Assembly (NCBI RefSeq): GCF_900108345.1 | Contig: NZ_FNVV01000012.1 | Location: forward strand, 905,852-969,851 | Origin: Bacteroides ndongoniae | GTDB lineage: Bacteria; Bacteroidota; Bacteroidia; Bacteroidales; Bacteroidaceae | Direction of reading: 5' to 3' | DNA: 64,000 bases | Part shown: in pieces, positions 63,826 through 64,000 of the stretch | Layout of the letters: every line of letters begins with the position of its first letter | Position numbering within the stretch: position 1 is the stretch's first letter | Program-made: the position numbers and the translations under genes | The notes under the pieces: model-generated | Seen by the model: the letters and a program-made list of their open reading frames with translations, nothing else | What the model was told of the DNA's origin: nothing | Database searches by the model: none

Positions 63826-64000
63826 GTAAGCTTCCAAAATTGGCGTATTGACTAGTATGTCCCTTTCCTTTACCTTCGTGCTAAACTTAAAACTCGAAAG
63901 ATTATGTTTAGCGAAAAAGATTTTGAAAGACTGTGGTTCCTCTACAAGACCGAGGGCGAACCCAAAGGAGTTTCCATCAACTCATTCTGTATTAGCAACA
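63826..64000 (+). mobile_element. Left end of a putative IS66-type element, cut by window
   Basis: GTAAGCTTCCAAAATTGGCG starts at 63826; IS66-family ends start GTAA. About 78 bp further a rightward ORF opens whose peptide resembles an IS66 accessory protein. The element truncates the IS982 transposase gene. The other end lies outside the window, so the family is inferred from the end and the ORF. Confidence 0.5.
63904..64000 (+). CDS. Putative IS66 accessory protein TnpA, N-terminus only
   Basis: The frame from the ATG at 63904 reads MFSEKDFERLWFLYKTEGEP followed by KGVSINSFCISN to the window edge (32 codons). The mix of a short helical start and SINSFC-type turn is typical of the small HTH accessory protein (TnpA/OrfA) of IS66-like elements in Bacteroides. 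The rest is missing, so only moderate support is possible. Confidence 0.5.
   Translation, partial: MFSEKDFERLWFLYKTEGEPKGVSINSFCISN

Overview
The window comes from a Bacteroidales chromosome, most likely a Bacteroides or Phocaeicola relative with a fairly high GC coding fraction. This rests on the gene order argR-GNAT-argG-argC-argD-proC-XRE, on GldH and RicT-like PSP1 proteins, on the fused ThrA followed by a phosphoglycerate-mutase-like homoserine kinase, on many start regions preceded by the Bacteroides TAnnTTTG promoter box instead of Shine-Dalgarno sites, and on abundant short tandem or inverted repeats between genes. The species cannot be fixed from the sequence alone.

Layout. 0-7 kb: a leftward arginine/proline operon running argR, GNAT, argG, pspC, argC, a four-helix-bundle cassette, argD, proC and an XRE regulator cut by the window edge. 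7-14.7 kb: DUF5715 lipoprotein, truA, DMT transporter, DUF3256, YitT, tRNA-Tyr and tRNA-Gly, ribH, a TPR protein, then recF and DUF721/DciA-like. 14.7-19.1 kb: a tripartite efflux operon (TolC, HlyD/EmrA, MFS) preceded by a promoter, a 28-codon leader ORF and a hairpin. 19.1-26.3 kb: a small low-GC islet bounded by 28-bp direct repeats, a flavodoxin-like reductase, an ABC-F ATPase and an M13 peptidase. 26.3-34 kb: purH and the cell-shape cluster mreB-mreC-mreD-mrdA-rodA. 34-38.3 kb: leftward gldH, ricT-like, holB and metF. 38.9-40.9 kb: three AT-rich exported proteins. 41.3-46.6 kb: fucP-like transporter, metA, U32 peptidase and a zinc-ribbon membrane protein. 46.9-50.1 kb: a TonB receptor and a histidine-rich LuxR-type regulator. 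50.3-56.3 kb: DUF805, a COG2509 flavoprotein, a GxxExxY cassette, radA, beta carbonic anhydrase and asparaginase. 56.5-63 kb: the threonine operon (leader peptide, attenuator, thrA, homoserine kinase-like, thrC) and a MscS channel. 63.2-64 kb: tRNA-Asp, then an IS982 transposase remnant interrupted by what looks like the end of an IS66-type element.

Most genes are housekeeping: amino-acid synthesis (Arg, Pro, Met, Thr), cell-wall elongation, replication/repair and envelope transport. The unusual layer is the repeats. At least seven families of short palindromic or tandem repeats lie between genes, and three of them enter reading frames. Two small orphan genes, a four-helix-bundle protein and a PD-(D/E)XK-like GxxExxY protein, each sit in a cassette of about 460 bp closed by inverted arrays of such repeats. 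In each case the repeat supplies a stop codon or the end of the gene. These cassettes are the best candidates here for an undescribed system.
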